Positions 11,271-22,575 of a stretch of DNA of 64,000 nt are shown one piece after another. A program made the position numbers and the translations under genes. This DNA comes from Erythrophleum ivorense. Taxonomy: Eukaryota > Streptophyta > Magnoliopsida > Fabales > Fabaceae. Below the pieces are notes generated by a model that worked only from the letters and a program-made list of their open reading frames with translations, ran no database searches and was not told where the DNA came from. The DNA is taken from NCBI GenBank assembly GCA_026724425.1, contig JAIUCV010000352.1, positions 124,001 through 188,000 of the forward strand. Reading direction: 5' to 3'. The stretch's first letter is position 1. Every line of letters begins with the position of its first letter.

Positions 11271-12795
11271 TAGTATCAAAAAAATTATATTAATCTTATC
11301 ACCTTTATTATCAAATCCAATCAGTTCAAGTTATGTATCTCGCAATATTGATTTTTAAAAGATTAACTACAAGTGCTTGGAAACCTTCTTTTATTTTAGA
11401 TGAAGACAAGTGTTTAATGAGCATCATCACATAAGCTAATGAGAACATTCATGATCAGCCTATATTTTATCCTTTGATGCTCAGGTCATCACAGGCACAC
11501 ACATACACCGAATTGCTCCCTTTGAAAGAAAAAAAGGAGTTACAAATTCATCTTGAAGATGAAGTGCACTTGCCCTGAGAAGGAAAATAGAGGAGAGTGA
11601 GAGTAACTTGTTTTATTCTTATTTTATCCCTTGATGTTTAACTCAGAATAAGCACACACACATACATACAACCCATTGCTTCTCTCTTCTTTTATTTGTA
11701 TTTTTATTTATTTTTTTATCTCTTAAAATTTGTTGTGTAAAACCTTTAATCTCCATAGATGCGTAAGAAGTCGACTAGTGGGCTGTGTGAGGCCTTGAGC
11801 CTCTATAAATATTAATGTTGTTTAGTTCACACTTTAACAATTTAAATTAATAGTTTGGGATGTAACGGCCGCATCTAACTTATTTTGTTGTTTGAAAAAA
11901 CTTTTTAAAAAAGTTATGTTTTAAATATGTTTTAAAAATCCATAAAATCAATGAGAAAAAAATTAAAAAGAGAAAAAGTTAAGAAACACCAAGTTTCACA
12001 ATTAAAATCACGCAAAATGGTTTTATTATGGCTCTTTTTAGCAATTGCTACATTCTTTCTTTGCCAAAGAATTAAAATCAAAATCACCAGCCGACCAATT
12101 TCTTTCCTTGAACTATGTTTTAATTCTTTCCATAAGCTATGTAAGTACTAGCATTTTATCTCAGATCAAGTCAACCTCTCAAACAATGTAGACTTTGAAT
12201 CTTTTTACAAAAAGAGTAAGCTAGAGGTTATCATCTTAAGTCAAATCCAATCTTGCAAAAATTTTATTTTTCTTTATTATTTTCTTCATTGTTGCATGTA
12301 TTCAATAAAAGTAATTAAGACAAGTTTACAGCTATATTACAAAGTTTTGCACAATTAGTTAAGTAAATTTATTTTAGAAATGAATGCTATGAGATACTCA
12401 ATATTTTCTAGATGCTCAACTAACTTTGAACCTAATTTGGTTTAAAGATCAACTTTTCAAAGAAAATGATTTTCTTAAAATTTTCTTCTAAAAATAAATT
12501 TTAATAGCTATTCCATTGAGGTATTTTTTGAAAAATAATTTCTTTTTAATATTTGTCATGCGTCGGATTTTTTTTTCTTTTGTTGATGTGATAGTGCAAA
12601 TAAATTTTAAAAAAAATGAAAGTTTAGCCTAATAGTAAAACTTTCCCACTTTCAAACTTCCAAAAAAGAGGCGTGGGTTCGAACTTTCCCCGTGACATTT
12701 TCAAGAATATACGTTGTCAAAGCCAATGATGTGGCAGCTTGAGACTCTAAACAAAAATTTGCCAACTGGTCCAACTAGTTACAGGTTGAACAATT
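11271..12795. other. AT-rich DNA, no gene recognised
   Basis: No recognisable coding region. Short open frames (for example near 11951-12151) are lysine- and phenylalanine-rich products of the base composition. CA-rich short runs occur near 11490-11510 and 11655-11670. Confidence 0.5.
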
Positions 12796-13105
12796 AGCTG
12801 CCCAGTCCAATTGGACAAATCGTGGCCAATTATGCGTAGGCGAAGAACATTTTGTCAAATGTTATCTATAATCCATAGGCAATGGTTTCTCTAATTGTGG
12901 TCAATTATGTATAGGCAACATTTTTCCTACCCGTAGCCAATTTTGTATAGGTAACAATGTTTCAAAATGTGGCGTAATATGACATATGTAGCACTTTCTC
13001 AAACATGGCTTATTATTATATAAGCGACCCTTTCTCAAATCGTGGCGTATAACCATATGCAACAGTGTTTCAAACTTTGGCATATAGACTGAAGAAACCG
13101 TTGTC
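12796..13105 (-). repeat. Subterminal degenerate tandem array, ~36-bp units (right)
   Basis: Seven to eight imperfect units of about 36 bp follow the pattern 'aggcaacattttttcaaatcgtggccaattatgtat', in pieces such as 'aggcaatggtttctc', 'aggtaacaatgtttc' and 'aagcgaccctttctc'. Each carries a TGTGGC/CGTGGC core. This is the kind of short repeated protein-binding array seen just inside CACTA ends. The strand is assigned only because it should face inward from the right end. Confidence 0.6.
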
Positions 13106-13318
13106 TATAGGAATAAGCTATGCAAGCATATGCTATGCCATGCAAAACATGAACACATGTTTAAGCAACAGTTTTTAAGTGATGTCATTTTTAAAAACAA
13201 AAACATTGTTATAGCCATTGCCTAAAGGCAATAGTTAAAGAGAATTAACTGCCTTTGAAAAACTCAACTAGTTTATTATTTAGTGCTTGAGTAAATTATT
13301 CTCTCATCCTTTAAGACA

Positions 13319-13735
13319 TGTTTAAATTTCTTAGTTATCCTCTTTATTATAAAAATATATACAAATCCCTTGGAACTAAAATATAACCAAAGTACCCTAA
13401 AAAATATTGATTTTTTTCATTAAAAATATAACTTATTAAAAAATATTTTTTAAACTTGCATTCTAATGTTATTTATCTCATGTTAAAAACTATAAATTTA
13501 ATTTATTCTTAACTTTAAAAAATTAACTATTTTTATATTAATCAAATATATATTTAAAACGTGTTATATTATATAAATAATATATATAAAGGTATCTTAA
13601 TCAAAATAAGTGTAATTGTAATTTATCTTTTGTATAAGGAAAGTCAATGTAGCGTATTTTCTTATTTCAAGATAGGGAATTGTAGATTTTTATAATAGAA
13701 GAAAAAGGTATATAATTTAAACATTTCTCATAAGA
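13319..13735. repeat. Imperfect inverted repeat, MITE-like
   Basis: The arm near 13322-13370 ('gtttaaattt...tttattataaaaatatatacaaatccc') is an imperfect reverse complement of the arm near 13676-13730 ('gggaattgtagatttttataatagaag...aatttaaac'). The AT-rich spacer is ~300 bp. No clear TSD was found. It may be a decayed miniature inverted-repeat transposon. Confidence 0.4.
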
Positions 13736-13851
13736 TAGGAATGTAATTTAGCTTAATACTTTTTTTAAATTTTTTCAACCAACCATCATAAATGCACTAA
13801 TCATTTATAAATATGATAACATTACCTTACAATGCTAGAGCTCAAATAGTT

Positions 13852-14043
13852 AAAATTCTAAACCCTAAACCTAAGAATCTTAAACCCCTAAACCCTAATA
13901 CCTTAAAATCCGTAAACCTTAAAAACCCAAAAACCTAAACTCTAACATTTTAAACCACTAATCTCTAACTCCTAATGTTGTAAAACCCTAAAATCTAAAT
14001 TAAAAATAAACCCTAAATTTCAAAATATTACAACATTAAACCC
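13852..14043 (-). repeat. Degenerate telomere-like CCCTAAA array
   Basis: Repeated words 'aaaccctaaac', 'ttaaacccctaaaccctaa' and 'gtaaaaccctaaa' form a degenerate array of the plant telomere heptamer, C-rich strand on top. It is clearer than the G-strand counterpart at 3618-3810. Confidence 0.7.
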
Positions 14044-14485
14044 TTTTTTTCTCTTGAAGTAATCTTTCCTTAAAAGTTACAAGTTAACTAACTTTATTAT
14101 TCCTATTAATTAACACACCCATTTTTGTTAAATAATTTTTTTGACCTAATTCAAGAATATTTAAGATATGCTTAGCACTTGTTAACAAGACCCTTAACTT
14201 AACTTCTTTATAATGTATGATGCATTTTTAATAAAAACTTGTATTTTTAACCAATACATTTTGTAATTATATTCATAAAAAATGAATTAAAATAGTATCA
14301 CATTTTTAAATAATTGTAAATAAAAATTAAATTCTTAATTAAGAATAACTATATTACATTATATGTTTATTGGTAAGGATTAAACTTTATTACCATGAAC
14401 TTTGATTGTGCCATAAATACTTTTTTTGTATAAAAATAGTCCACTTATGAATGTGATATATTTCAACCATTATAAAGATTTGCTT

Positions 14486-14527
<42 letters not shown>

Positions 14528-17219
14528 CTTGATATTGTTGACACCAAAATTCTTATCAACTAATTAGTCAAGAGCCTCTAGCCAAAATGGGATGCTGGCA
14601 ACCTTTTACAATCTTATTTTATGATGGCTAGATGGAGATAAGACTTTCCAATGGCAGGTTCTCTTAGGTTTAAACAAAGCTAAGGTAGGAATAAGTTCTA
14701 AAATTGTAATAGGAGATGCAAATATATGAAGTAGTAATGAAATAATTTGATTCCAATAAGAACTGTGAGTACAAATTAAATTGCCGACACAAATTTCAAA
14801 AGAAATTTGATTATGAGTCACATAAATGATTGATGAAAACTATAAATAATCTATAAAAAGTTATAAACAAAACGAGTAAATAAACGAAAACAATTAAAAA
14901 GGAATTGTAAATCAAGTTCATTATGTTGTTTTTATGTGTCCCTTCCTTGCTATTGCTCTCCCTTTTATATCTCTTTATATGGTGAAACACACCCCATGTC
15001 TAGTCATTATTTCAGTTTAGTGTCATTGTCCACATTATGGTCCTATCATGTTGATTGTGTTATGTATCCATCCATTGAAGTTGCTAATTGCAAGAATCCA
15101 TGCCTTTTTATTTTTTTGCTTTTTCTATTACAGACCTTGGTTGGAATTCATTGGCTAGTATATTGAATGTTGCCATAACTAGACTTGTTTTGACTAGTGT
15201 TATTAACTTAAGATTTTCTTATGCCTTACAACTGTCTGGTGATCTTTTTAGCTCCTTTCATCCAATCATTCAAGTTAGTCATTTATACCTTTAGCCTTAT
15301 GTTATGCTTCTGGCTTTTTTGTTGTCAACTTTATTCTTCTCTTCAGCAATTTTTGTTTCTTCCTAACTGTAACACCATGTTGGCTCTTGATTCTCCTATT
15401 GATTCTCAGAGTCCATTCTTGAGTTCTAATATAGTTGCTAATTTTAAGTCTTCAACATCCTCTCCTATAAATGATTCTCCCAATTTTGAAAGTCCTCACC
15501 CTCCCCTAATGATTAAAGCTATGTTAATAGTGTTGATGAAATGCTAGTAAGCGTTATGTCTTCTTGATGATAAGAATCATTCCACAAGTACACGAATCAT
15601 TTCAAAGTAATAAAAGGACTCAGAAAGGATTCAATATCATCCTATAAAGAATAGAACTATCTAAATTCTAAGGGTTTTATTTTAATTGTCAATGACTACA
15701 ATATTACACTAATATCCTAGGTCACCCTAGTAACTAGAAATTGATTTCATAGACTAAAAGACTTGATCAAGAGACTAACATAAAAGACACTAAAGTAATT
15801 TGGTTAGATGTTAATTGACTTAAACACTTGTTAAGTTCCCAAGTTCAACATTAATTCCCTCAATTATCTTGATTAGCCAAATTTCTAATGTATTGACATT
15901 CAAATCTAATATGTTAAACTACTCTAGTTCTAACCTCCCCTAAGTAGCTACTTTCTAGTCTACCAAAGATTGATTAAACCTAGAATGCATTAATCTTGAT
16001 TGAATTCAAGGTTAACTAATACTAAAGACTCCATCAAATGTGTTTAAGATTAATCTCCCTAAAGCTGCATTTTTTCAAACACCTAGCAGTCATTTAACTG
16101 ATGGTTTTACACTATATTGTTAATTACCTGTTGTAAGAACTCCAATAGGATGTAGATACATTATGGTTCAATTGTTAACTACCCTAATTAGTTTAGCAAT
16201 CATCTAATCCTAATAACTCTAATTGGATGTTCATAAGATTCAATAATCAATTTAAGAAATTTAAGCAAGTAAACAAAGGCTTTTAGTGTTTAGCATAAAC
16301 TCGAAGATAATAGGGAAATTTAATGTATCATAACAAGTGTCTAAAAGAATTTAATACTTTAGTCTAATCAATCATCTATTGTATGAAAAATTAACATTAA
16401 TAAAATCTTAAACTAAAGAAACATTAGAAGAAAATTAAGAAGAAGGAAGGGGTACCACCTATGATAAGAATCATGGGCAATTGCCCAAGAAAAGCCCCAC
16501 CCTTAACCTCATCATCTCCCCCCCCCCCAATTAAAGGACTCTTAGGACTTTTCAATCTTCAGCTTAGATGGAAAAAGCTCTTCCTCCCCAAATATGAAGC
16601 CTTAAGGCTGCATAAATTGGGAGGTGATTCTTTATGAGACATTGTGTTTTGATAAAAATCCAAGGTGCTAACTTCACTAGATTTTGTACTAGACATTATG
16701 AACTTTTAGCATTAAGGCACCAACGTTTAAAGCTATAGCACTAGGTTTGCTAGAAAATGTATGATGCCTATTCTAAGCTTCCAACCTATTGGAACTTGCA
16801 AAAAAAGCTCTAGATAGTCTTAAACTTACCTTTGCCTATCAAAGTAAGTTCTTTACTTTATTTGATCCAATCATATCTCCTTTTCCATGGCCTTGACCTC
16901 CTTAACTACAACATAAAGAATTAATCCCAAATTAGGAAGGTTTTCCTAAGATGAGCACCCAAACCTCTTCTATAACTAGATTCTTAAAACACGCTCAGAA
17001 TGGTTAATAAGTAGGAGATTTTGACGAAAAATATGCCATAAGTCCCTATAAAACATGTGAAAATATAAATATCTCATGGACTTTTCACTTCCATAGATAC
17101 TTATGCTTCGGGTCCATTATTTTCATCCTTTAAGTGGACTTAAAAGATCTAAATGTGTTTCCACTACCTCTCAACTATCTTCTAGCATTATTGAGCTATA
17201 AACAAGAAATACTAGCCAA
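14044..17219. other. AT-rich repeat-derived DNA, no gene recognised
   Basis: I recognise no protein family here. A (TA)n run lies at 14490-14525 and a poly-C run near 16509-16518. The open frames at 14936-15166 and 15221-15547 have no domain I know. The segment 15560-16450, with many short 'ttaattgac/attaacc' words, looks like the untranslated part of an old LTR element. Confidence 0.45.
14490..14525. repeat. (TA)n microsatellite
   Basis: A pure TA dinucleotide run of about 36 bases. Confidence 0.95.
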
Positions 17220-17222
17220 TCT

Positions 17223-17778
17223 ATGTTCTCATACCTGTCTGACTCCTTTTACCTACTTTCAAAACATAATATTCCCTATCATAACCTTATTATGGATCTA
17301 TATAGGAGAAAGTTGAGATTTTTAACATCCTACTTTCTTTCATTGTCGACATTCAATGGGATCCAAATCTATTACTTATTATCCCTTTTTGGTGTTTTAT
17401 TTATAGTGCTTTTTTTATTTCCTTTTGGTATGATTGCCCCCACTTTCCTTAATGTGGTAGCCTTGATAAGTCTTCCTCTAGTTAGGGTAGAGCTAGTTTC
17501 TCTTTCCTCACTAACCAAAAGATATCATTAATTTTAGTAAGAAAAATGCCTCTTATGTTAGCTTTCTAATTACTAATACCAAGTTTAAGGAAGCTATCCC
17601 TCCTTGAGTCAAACACATCACCTTCCTCCAATTCTAGATTTGTTGGCATTCTTTTTATATTAATTCCATACAGACTGTGAAGGAATTCCAATCATTTGCC
17701 ATTACATTAGATGAAGGCCAATGTTGAACCTCAGGTCTTATTTCCTTGGTCAAATTTTAAAGGACAAGTCATGGCTTG
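17223..17778 (+). pseudogene. Plant mobile domain (PMD, aminotransferase-like) fragment, first part
   Basis: The 102-codon frame at 17223-17531 contains FPFGMIAPTFLNVVALISLP at residues 66-85. This matches the FP.GM.TPTL.DVA.LTGLP core of the plant mobile domain, found in MAIN/MAIL proteins and in many TE-encoded copies. After a stop the similarity continues ('ITFLQF-ICWHSFY', then 'TVKEFQSFAITLDEGQC', resembling the F..YWLSRFVF and A..LA..L.EG segments of the domain). The segment is cut at 17778 by a family I LTR flanked by the TSD GCTTG and resumes at 21394. Multiple stops show it is dead. Being surrounded by TEs, it is probably TE-derived rather than a host MAIL gene. Confidence 0.55.
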
Positions 17779-20700
17779 TGTAACACCATATATTTCTAGC
17801 TTGCTTCCTATCATTTCTAAGTTTCTCATGATGAATTGCACAAAAGGGAATGGAAGATGGCATTAAAATAATGCCTTATTTCGCGTTGCGTAGCGTATGA
17901 AAATTTCATTCGATGTCACGCAGATCATATGAGTTCATACATCACATTCTCATATTTAATTACATATATATAACTCATTTACATCACCAAAGTTAGCCCA
18001 CAACTCATGGAAACCGAAATAGAACCTAGAATATGGAGGTTTATTTTCCGCCAGATTTGGCCCCTTTCTGGCACAATTTTGAAAAATCATAACTAATTCT
18101 AGAAAATTCAAAATGCACATTTTTTGCCATTATGGAAAGCTACGGATGTCTAATTCACAATAAAAATATGCACAGACCATAACACCCATCACAGAGGGCG
18201 TTTGACATCCGAAAATGTCCAGGGGTCAAACTGCCTCCTGATGCTGTCACAGATTCTGCATCAAACTTTGAAAATGTCCAATTAATTCCACAAAAATCCA
18301 ATCCATGCAAATGATACCAATATGGAAATATGTGGATGTTAGATAGAGGAAAAAAATACTTTCAGACCAATTCAGGTACCCAAAGTCTCGAAATTCAATA
18401 GAACAGTACATCAAGTCGGGTAAGGGTCCTGATACTGGACAGAATGTTAAAAAATTCATATCTCCCTCTCTAGAACTCCAAATGAGTTGCTTCCAATTGG
18501 AACAAGTCACTGTGAATGTTTAGTTTCTCTATATGAAATTTCGTGGCAATTGGACATCGTTTGCCCCATGAGTGACAGAATTCAATTTCGGACCAGTGCT
18601 ACAGTACCAATGACCAAAACCAAAAAATTTTCCAATTTCAACAATTCATTAAATATTCCACAGACCTCCAAAAATTACCAACTTTTGCTTCTCAAAAATC
18701 TCTCAATAAGCTCTAGATGCATGTCAAATTTCAGGTCAAGAAGAGTTTATTTGAACAAAAAGTGATATAACCTCATGAAATGGTCATTTTTGCTTCCTAC
18801 CAAGAGTCACTTTGCACCAAATGGCCTCTTCTTGAATTTGGTACCCCTTGAGCAAGTTTCAAAGCACAAATATGACTTGTGGAGGCTGCCCAAGTGATCC
18901 CAAACCTCATGTAACTCATTTTGGTCTCTCAACATCTATTTATACATAGTTACATCTAGCCATCCAAAAGTTAATTTGTACAATACTAGAGATTTAGTGT
19001 CATATAAAGTGTACATCATATTCATACATCATTTTACACTTGTCCATGGTCTTACATCACAAAAATATTATATACATCATTACTTTGACATTTAACCAAC
19101 ATTTAAAGTACATAATACACCAAAACAAAGATGTTCAATGTCCTTGGCTTGCATCTCCTTGACTTGGAACACCACCTAGACAATTCAAGGATGAAGGGGA
19201 AAGGGGGGTGAGATTCCAAGAATCTCAATAGCTCACACACCCATTCACACCACATTCAAGGCATACATATACCAAATGCATAACCATACAAGCATAAAGT
19301 GTGCAATAAATTCCATTCCATGCCACATTCACATGTCAAGATTACTTTCATGCTCTAGGGACTTTTGGTTTAGCCTCACCCCATTTCTAGGACTTTTGGA
19401 TTTGCCTCACTCTTGGTCTAGGGACTTTTGACTTTGCCTCACCCATTCAAGGGACTTTTGGCCTTGTCTCACCCATGCCGTGAGACTTTTGGCATCTCCT
19501 CACCTTCATCAAGGGACTTTTGGCATCACCTCACCCTTATGGGCTCTTTCTACAACCATAGTCATTCAAGACAACACATTGGTACCAATGCACAACAAGG
19601 ATTAAGTGGCATATTATCAAGCATCAAGAATGCATGCAAGCACACTAAGACATATATATGCACATAAGAATGCAAAGAGAATGAGGTGGAGGCTACCTTT
19701 TTATGTATGCAAGCTCACTTTGCAATTTCTTTCCCCTCCTTGGTTTCACAAGAGCACTTAGGTGGAGTAGGGTTCTCTTCGCCTAGACATTACAAACATC
19801 ACACAATTACACATTTGAAGTAAGCCAAGACATTAAACTAAAGCTTATTACACACTTGGCTCCAAAATAGACATATTGGTTCCATAAATGGCCTATTGAA
19901 GTAACTCATATTATTCAAGTGCTAGGCTCCATTCTCTTGTTCTTTCTAGACTTCTTGGACTCATTTAAGGTCCTTGGAGCCATCACACATTCAATTGCAC
20001 AATTGGAAAACTAAGTTGCTTCACAAATCACCATTATGGACACCATTAGGCCATCTCCCAATCTATAGCTCCTAAATTTTTCCCAATGGTTTCTCCCATC
20101 TTCTAACATCATATAAAGTTCCAAAATAAGGCTAGAACAAATTAAAACATCCCCTAGCCTAATGAACCTAGCTTGGCCGAAATATGTACTATAATGGAGG
20201 TTCATAGACTTTGTGATTTTTCCTTGATGGGAGAGCCACTTGGGAGGCTTTCTGAAGGTCTTAGGAGTTCAAGGAAACATTCAAATAGCCAAGGAATCAT
20301 TCACACAAAATCAGATTTTGTAAAACCCTAGAAAACACTACACTTTTCTAACTTGTTTTCTATTAGTTTTTCTTGGAATTTCTTGCCATATGCCATCTCC
20401 CCATGGCCTAAAACCCTTGTTCCCTCCTTGTATTTGGACAGAACATCCTCCCCTCCTTTGGTTCTGTTCTTGGCTGAAATACACACAAAGGGAGGGGGAA
20501 GAGAAGATGCCACAAAAAGCAAAGATTACCTATGGTTCAAGTGAGCTTTCAAGTGTCTTTCTCCTTCATTCTCTTCTCCTTAGCAAATTCAAAATTCTCC
20601 CCTTAGGTCTGGGTCAAAAACAAAACCAAATCATTCAAAAAATCCATAGAAAGAAAGGAGGAAGAGAGGAAAACAAGATTGGAGGAAGATGGAGTAAGAA

Positions 20701-21388
20701 ATTTCATGAAATTACCTAGTTTCTCATTGGCTTTCTTCCTCTTTTTCTCCTCCCTTTTGTGTGCCTAAGAGAGCTGAAGATTTTCTGTATTTTGGGCAGA
20801 ATGGGTCGTGCTCATTAAAGAGGATAAGAAGGGAGAAAAGTGTAGAACTCTTTAGAACATTCAAGAAACCATAAATTTCAATTTTGCCCTTCTGTAATGG
20901 CAAGTTCGTTTCAGCTTCGTTTTAGCTCCTTTTTGAGAACCATCTTTTCCATCATAAAATTTAGGTTCCCAATTTAATAAAATTCCTTTGGAATCACTCA
21001 AATCGGAGTTAAAACTATCCCGAATGAATCAGTCAAAGTTCGGGTCAACTGACGTTGGAAAGAGTACATCGGAGGGGCTTTACCAGTTCCGGGGCTTCCC
21101 ATGATTTTTGGGGCCTCTGAGAACCTTGGGCAACTCAAATTTTTTATTTAAAAAGCCCTCCTAGGTGTTTTTCCAAAATTACACTTATTTATAAAAATGC
21201 CACTGGCCTTTCGACAATTTTTGTGAATCGCTCCGACCCCAATTTTTGGGCAACTCAAGGCTTAAATCCTCATTTTTTATTATTTAAAATTTTGTTCAAA
21301 TTTTATTTGGCCTTCAATCACTCATCTCAGGGGACTTGCTTTTCAAATTGGCCGGTTCCAGTGATTGTACAATGTACCGGGCGTTACA
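17779..21388 (-). repeat. Family I solo LTR, 3.6 kb, TSD GCTTG
   Basis: The copy starts TGTAACACCATA at 17779 and ends CGTTACA at 21388 (one-base variant of TGTTACA). GCTTG at 17774-17778 is exactly repeated at 21389-21393, a 5-bp target-site duplication. It carries the family landmarks ('gcgttgcgta' near 17884, ~190-bp modules, a six-unit minisatellite at 19352-19545, 'ggggcctctgagaacc' near 21108) and no pol. Two LTRs with TSD but no internal region means a solo LTR from LTR-LTR recombination. The insertion splits the PMD fragment. Confidence 0.95.
19352..19545 (-). repeat. Six-unit ~32-bp minisatellite inside family I LTR
   Basis: Six units follow the pattern 'aagggacttttggctttgcctcacccatt'. 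Every unit has the GACTTTTG core followed by CCTCAC, with spacing of 30-34 bases. Equivalent arrays sit at the same relative place in the other copies: about 6005-6195, 24408-24575, 36545-36730, 38575-38735, 48490-48680, 51505-51690 and 59295-59415. Confidence 0.85.
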
Positions 21389-21393
21389 GCTTG

Positions 21394-21790
21394 CCCATAG
21401 ACGCTATCCTTAGCTCAACTTAGTCTCTTCAAATGTGAGTACAAGCTTACATTCCCACCTTTAGCACTTATCTAATCCCAATAGATACTGAAACTTCCAA
21501 TCTGACATTAAGGGACTAATTGTGGCCACATCCTTCTCTTCCTACAACAACAAACCTCAACTTGAACATTACAATGCTAATTGTTATGCAAGAGAATTTG
21601 GACTTATCCAGGCCATTTTCATATTTCCTTCTCTCTCTATGATTTTTTATAAATGCAGCCATTTGACTCTTAATTCTGATCAAGTGATAAATATTATGCT
21701 TGCTACCAAAAAGCATCTAAAACATTTCAAGTTAAGTAGTTTTGCCCTTGCTCCTAGTTCCTTGCTTCATTTCAACTTATTATGGAAGTA
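21394..21790 (+). pseudogene. Plant mobile domain fragment, continuation after LTR insertion
   Basis: Directly after the LTR's right TSD, frames read 'CEYKLTFPPLAL' and then, at 21522-21791, 'EHYNANCYAREFGLIQA'. The latter resembles the YN..R.AR.FGL.Q stretch that follows the mobile domain in TE-encoded proteins. It is the downstream half of the piece at 17223-17778, with frame changes and stops in between. Confidence 0.5.
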
Positions 21791-22575
21791 AGTCAGTATT
21801 TGTTCAAAGAGGTTTTTCTTTCGCTAAGAAGCATTTCCTAACTCTTAGCTCCCATTTTGCTTTTAAGAAAAAGTCCTCGACTTGTGCTACCATTTACTCT
21901 AATCTCAACTAAGAAATAGAGACTTGGTAAGTGTCTACCTCTTTTTTTTTCAAACAATTCAAGCCTTAGCCCATATATGGATATAGCCTATGTAGTTGAC
22001 AATACCTCAAATACTAAAGCTCCTCCTACCGCTCAAACGATACAATGAAAATCTTACACTCGCACCCCCCAACAACGTAGAGGTTTTCCCTCTTTCTTTT
22101 CTCTTTTTTGTTTCTTGTCATTTTGCAAAAATTTATCTTATTTTTTTGTATCCTTCTTTAATAGGCACCGAAAGAAACATCAAAGATGAAACCTTGTACT
22201 TGCTCGAGGAATCTTATGCAAAAATCTCCAAAGAAATCTACAATCAAGCAATTTTGTTTTAGTAGACCTGGGTACTAATAAATCTCCTTCCCTGACTTAG
22301 CCTTTTTTGATGAATTTGAGATCTAGGACATTTTTAGTCATACCCTAATTTCCTCCCTACATTCTCTTCCATCAAAGACTACTTCAGAGCTTTTACAAGG
22401 CTTAAAGGACTTGCCTAGGAATCCACGTCCTAAAATTGAGATAATTCATCAAGTGCAAAGGATGGTTGCTTAATTATAATCACTAAAGTACCTATCCTTT
22501 CTTCATCAATGGTGGTTTTTTGTCCTTCCTAAATCCTAAATGAAGTTGACCTCACTAATTACCAAGGTAGAAATT
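21791..22575. other. Degraded TE internal region, no gene recognised
   Basis: This stretch follows the PMD fragment and is probably the rest of the same old element. An 88-codon frame near 21996-22262 has no domain I recognise. It is cut at 22576 by a family I LTR. Confidence 0.4.

Larger units (their letters stand above)
8155..13290 (+). mobile_element. Candidate non-autonomous CACTA-like transposon carrying captured sequence
   Basis: Two repeat arrays face each other: ~85-bp units on the left (8155-8990) and ~36-bp units on the right (~12800-13105). Between them lie an ABCG-transporter exon fragment and a LINE tail. The left edge reads GACTACAACAC, one base from a CACTA-type start. The right edge near 13297 has TTTAGTG, which gives CACTAAA on the minus strand. 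Clear terminal inverted repeats and a 3-bp TSD could not be confirmed, and no transposase was seen. The organisation is that of gene-fragment-carrying CACTA derivatives. The alternative is a chance assembly of unrelated repeats. Confidence 0.4.

Noticed and set aside
15221..15547. 108-codon plus-strand frame with Ser/Pro-rich C-terminus, possible gag
   Set aside because: No zinc knuckle, no gag motif and no neighbouring pol in the same orientation support it.
19428..19667. Open frame with a repeating SHP..FGIS-like peptide, tempting as a repeat protein
   Set aside because: It is the translation of the ~32-bp minisatellite. The frame is broken in other copies and the unit length is not a multiple of three throughout.
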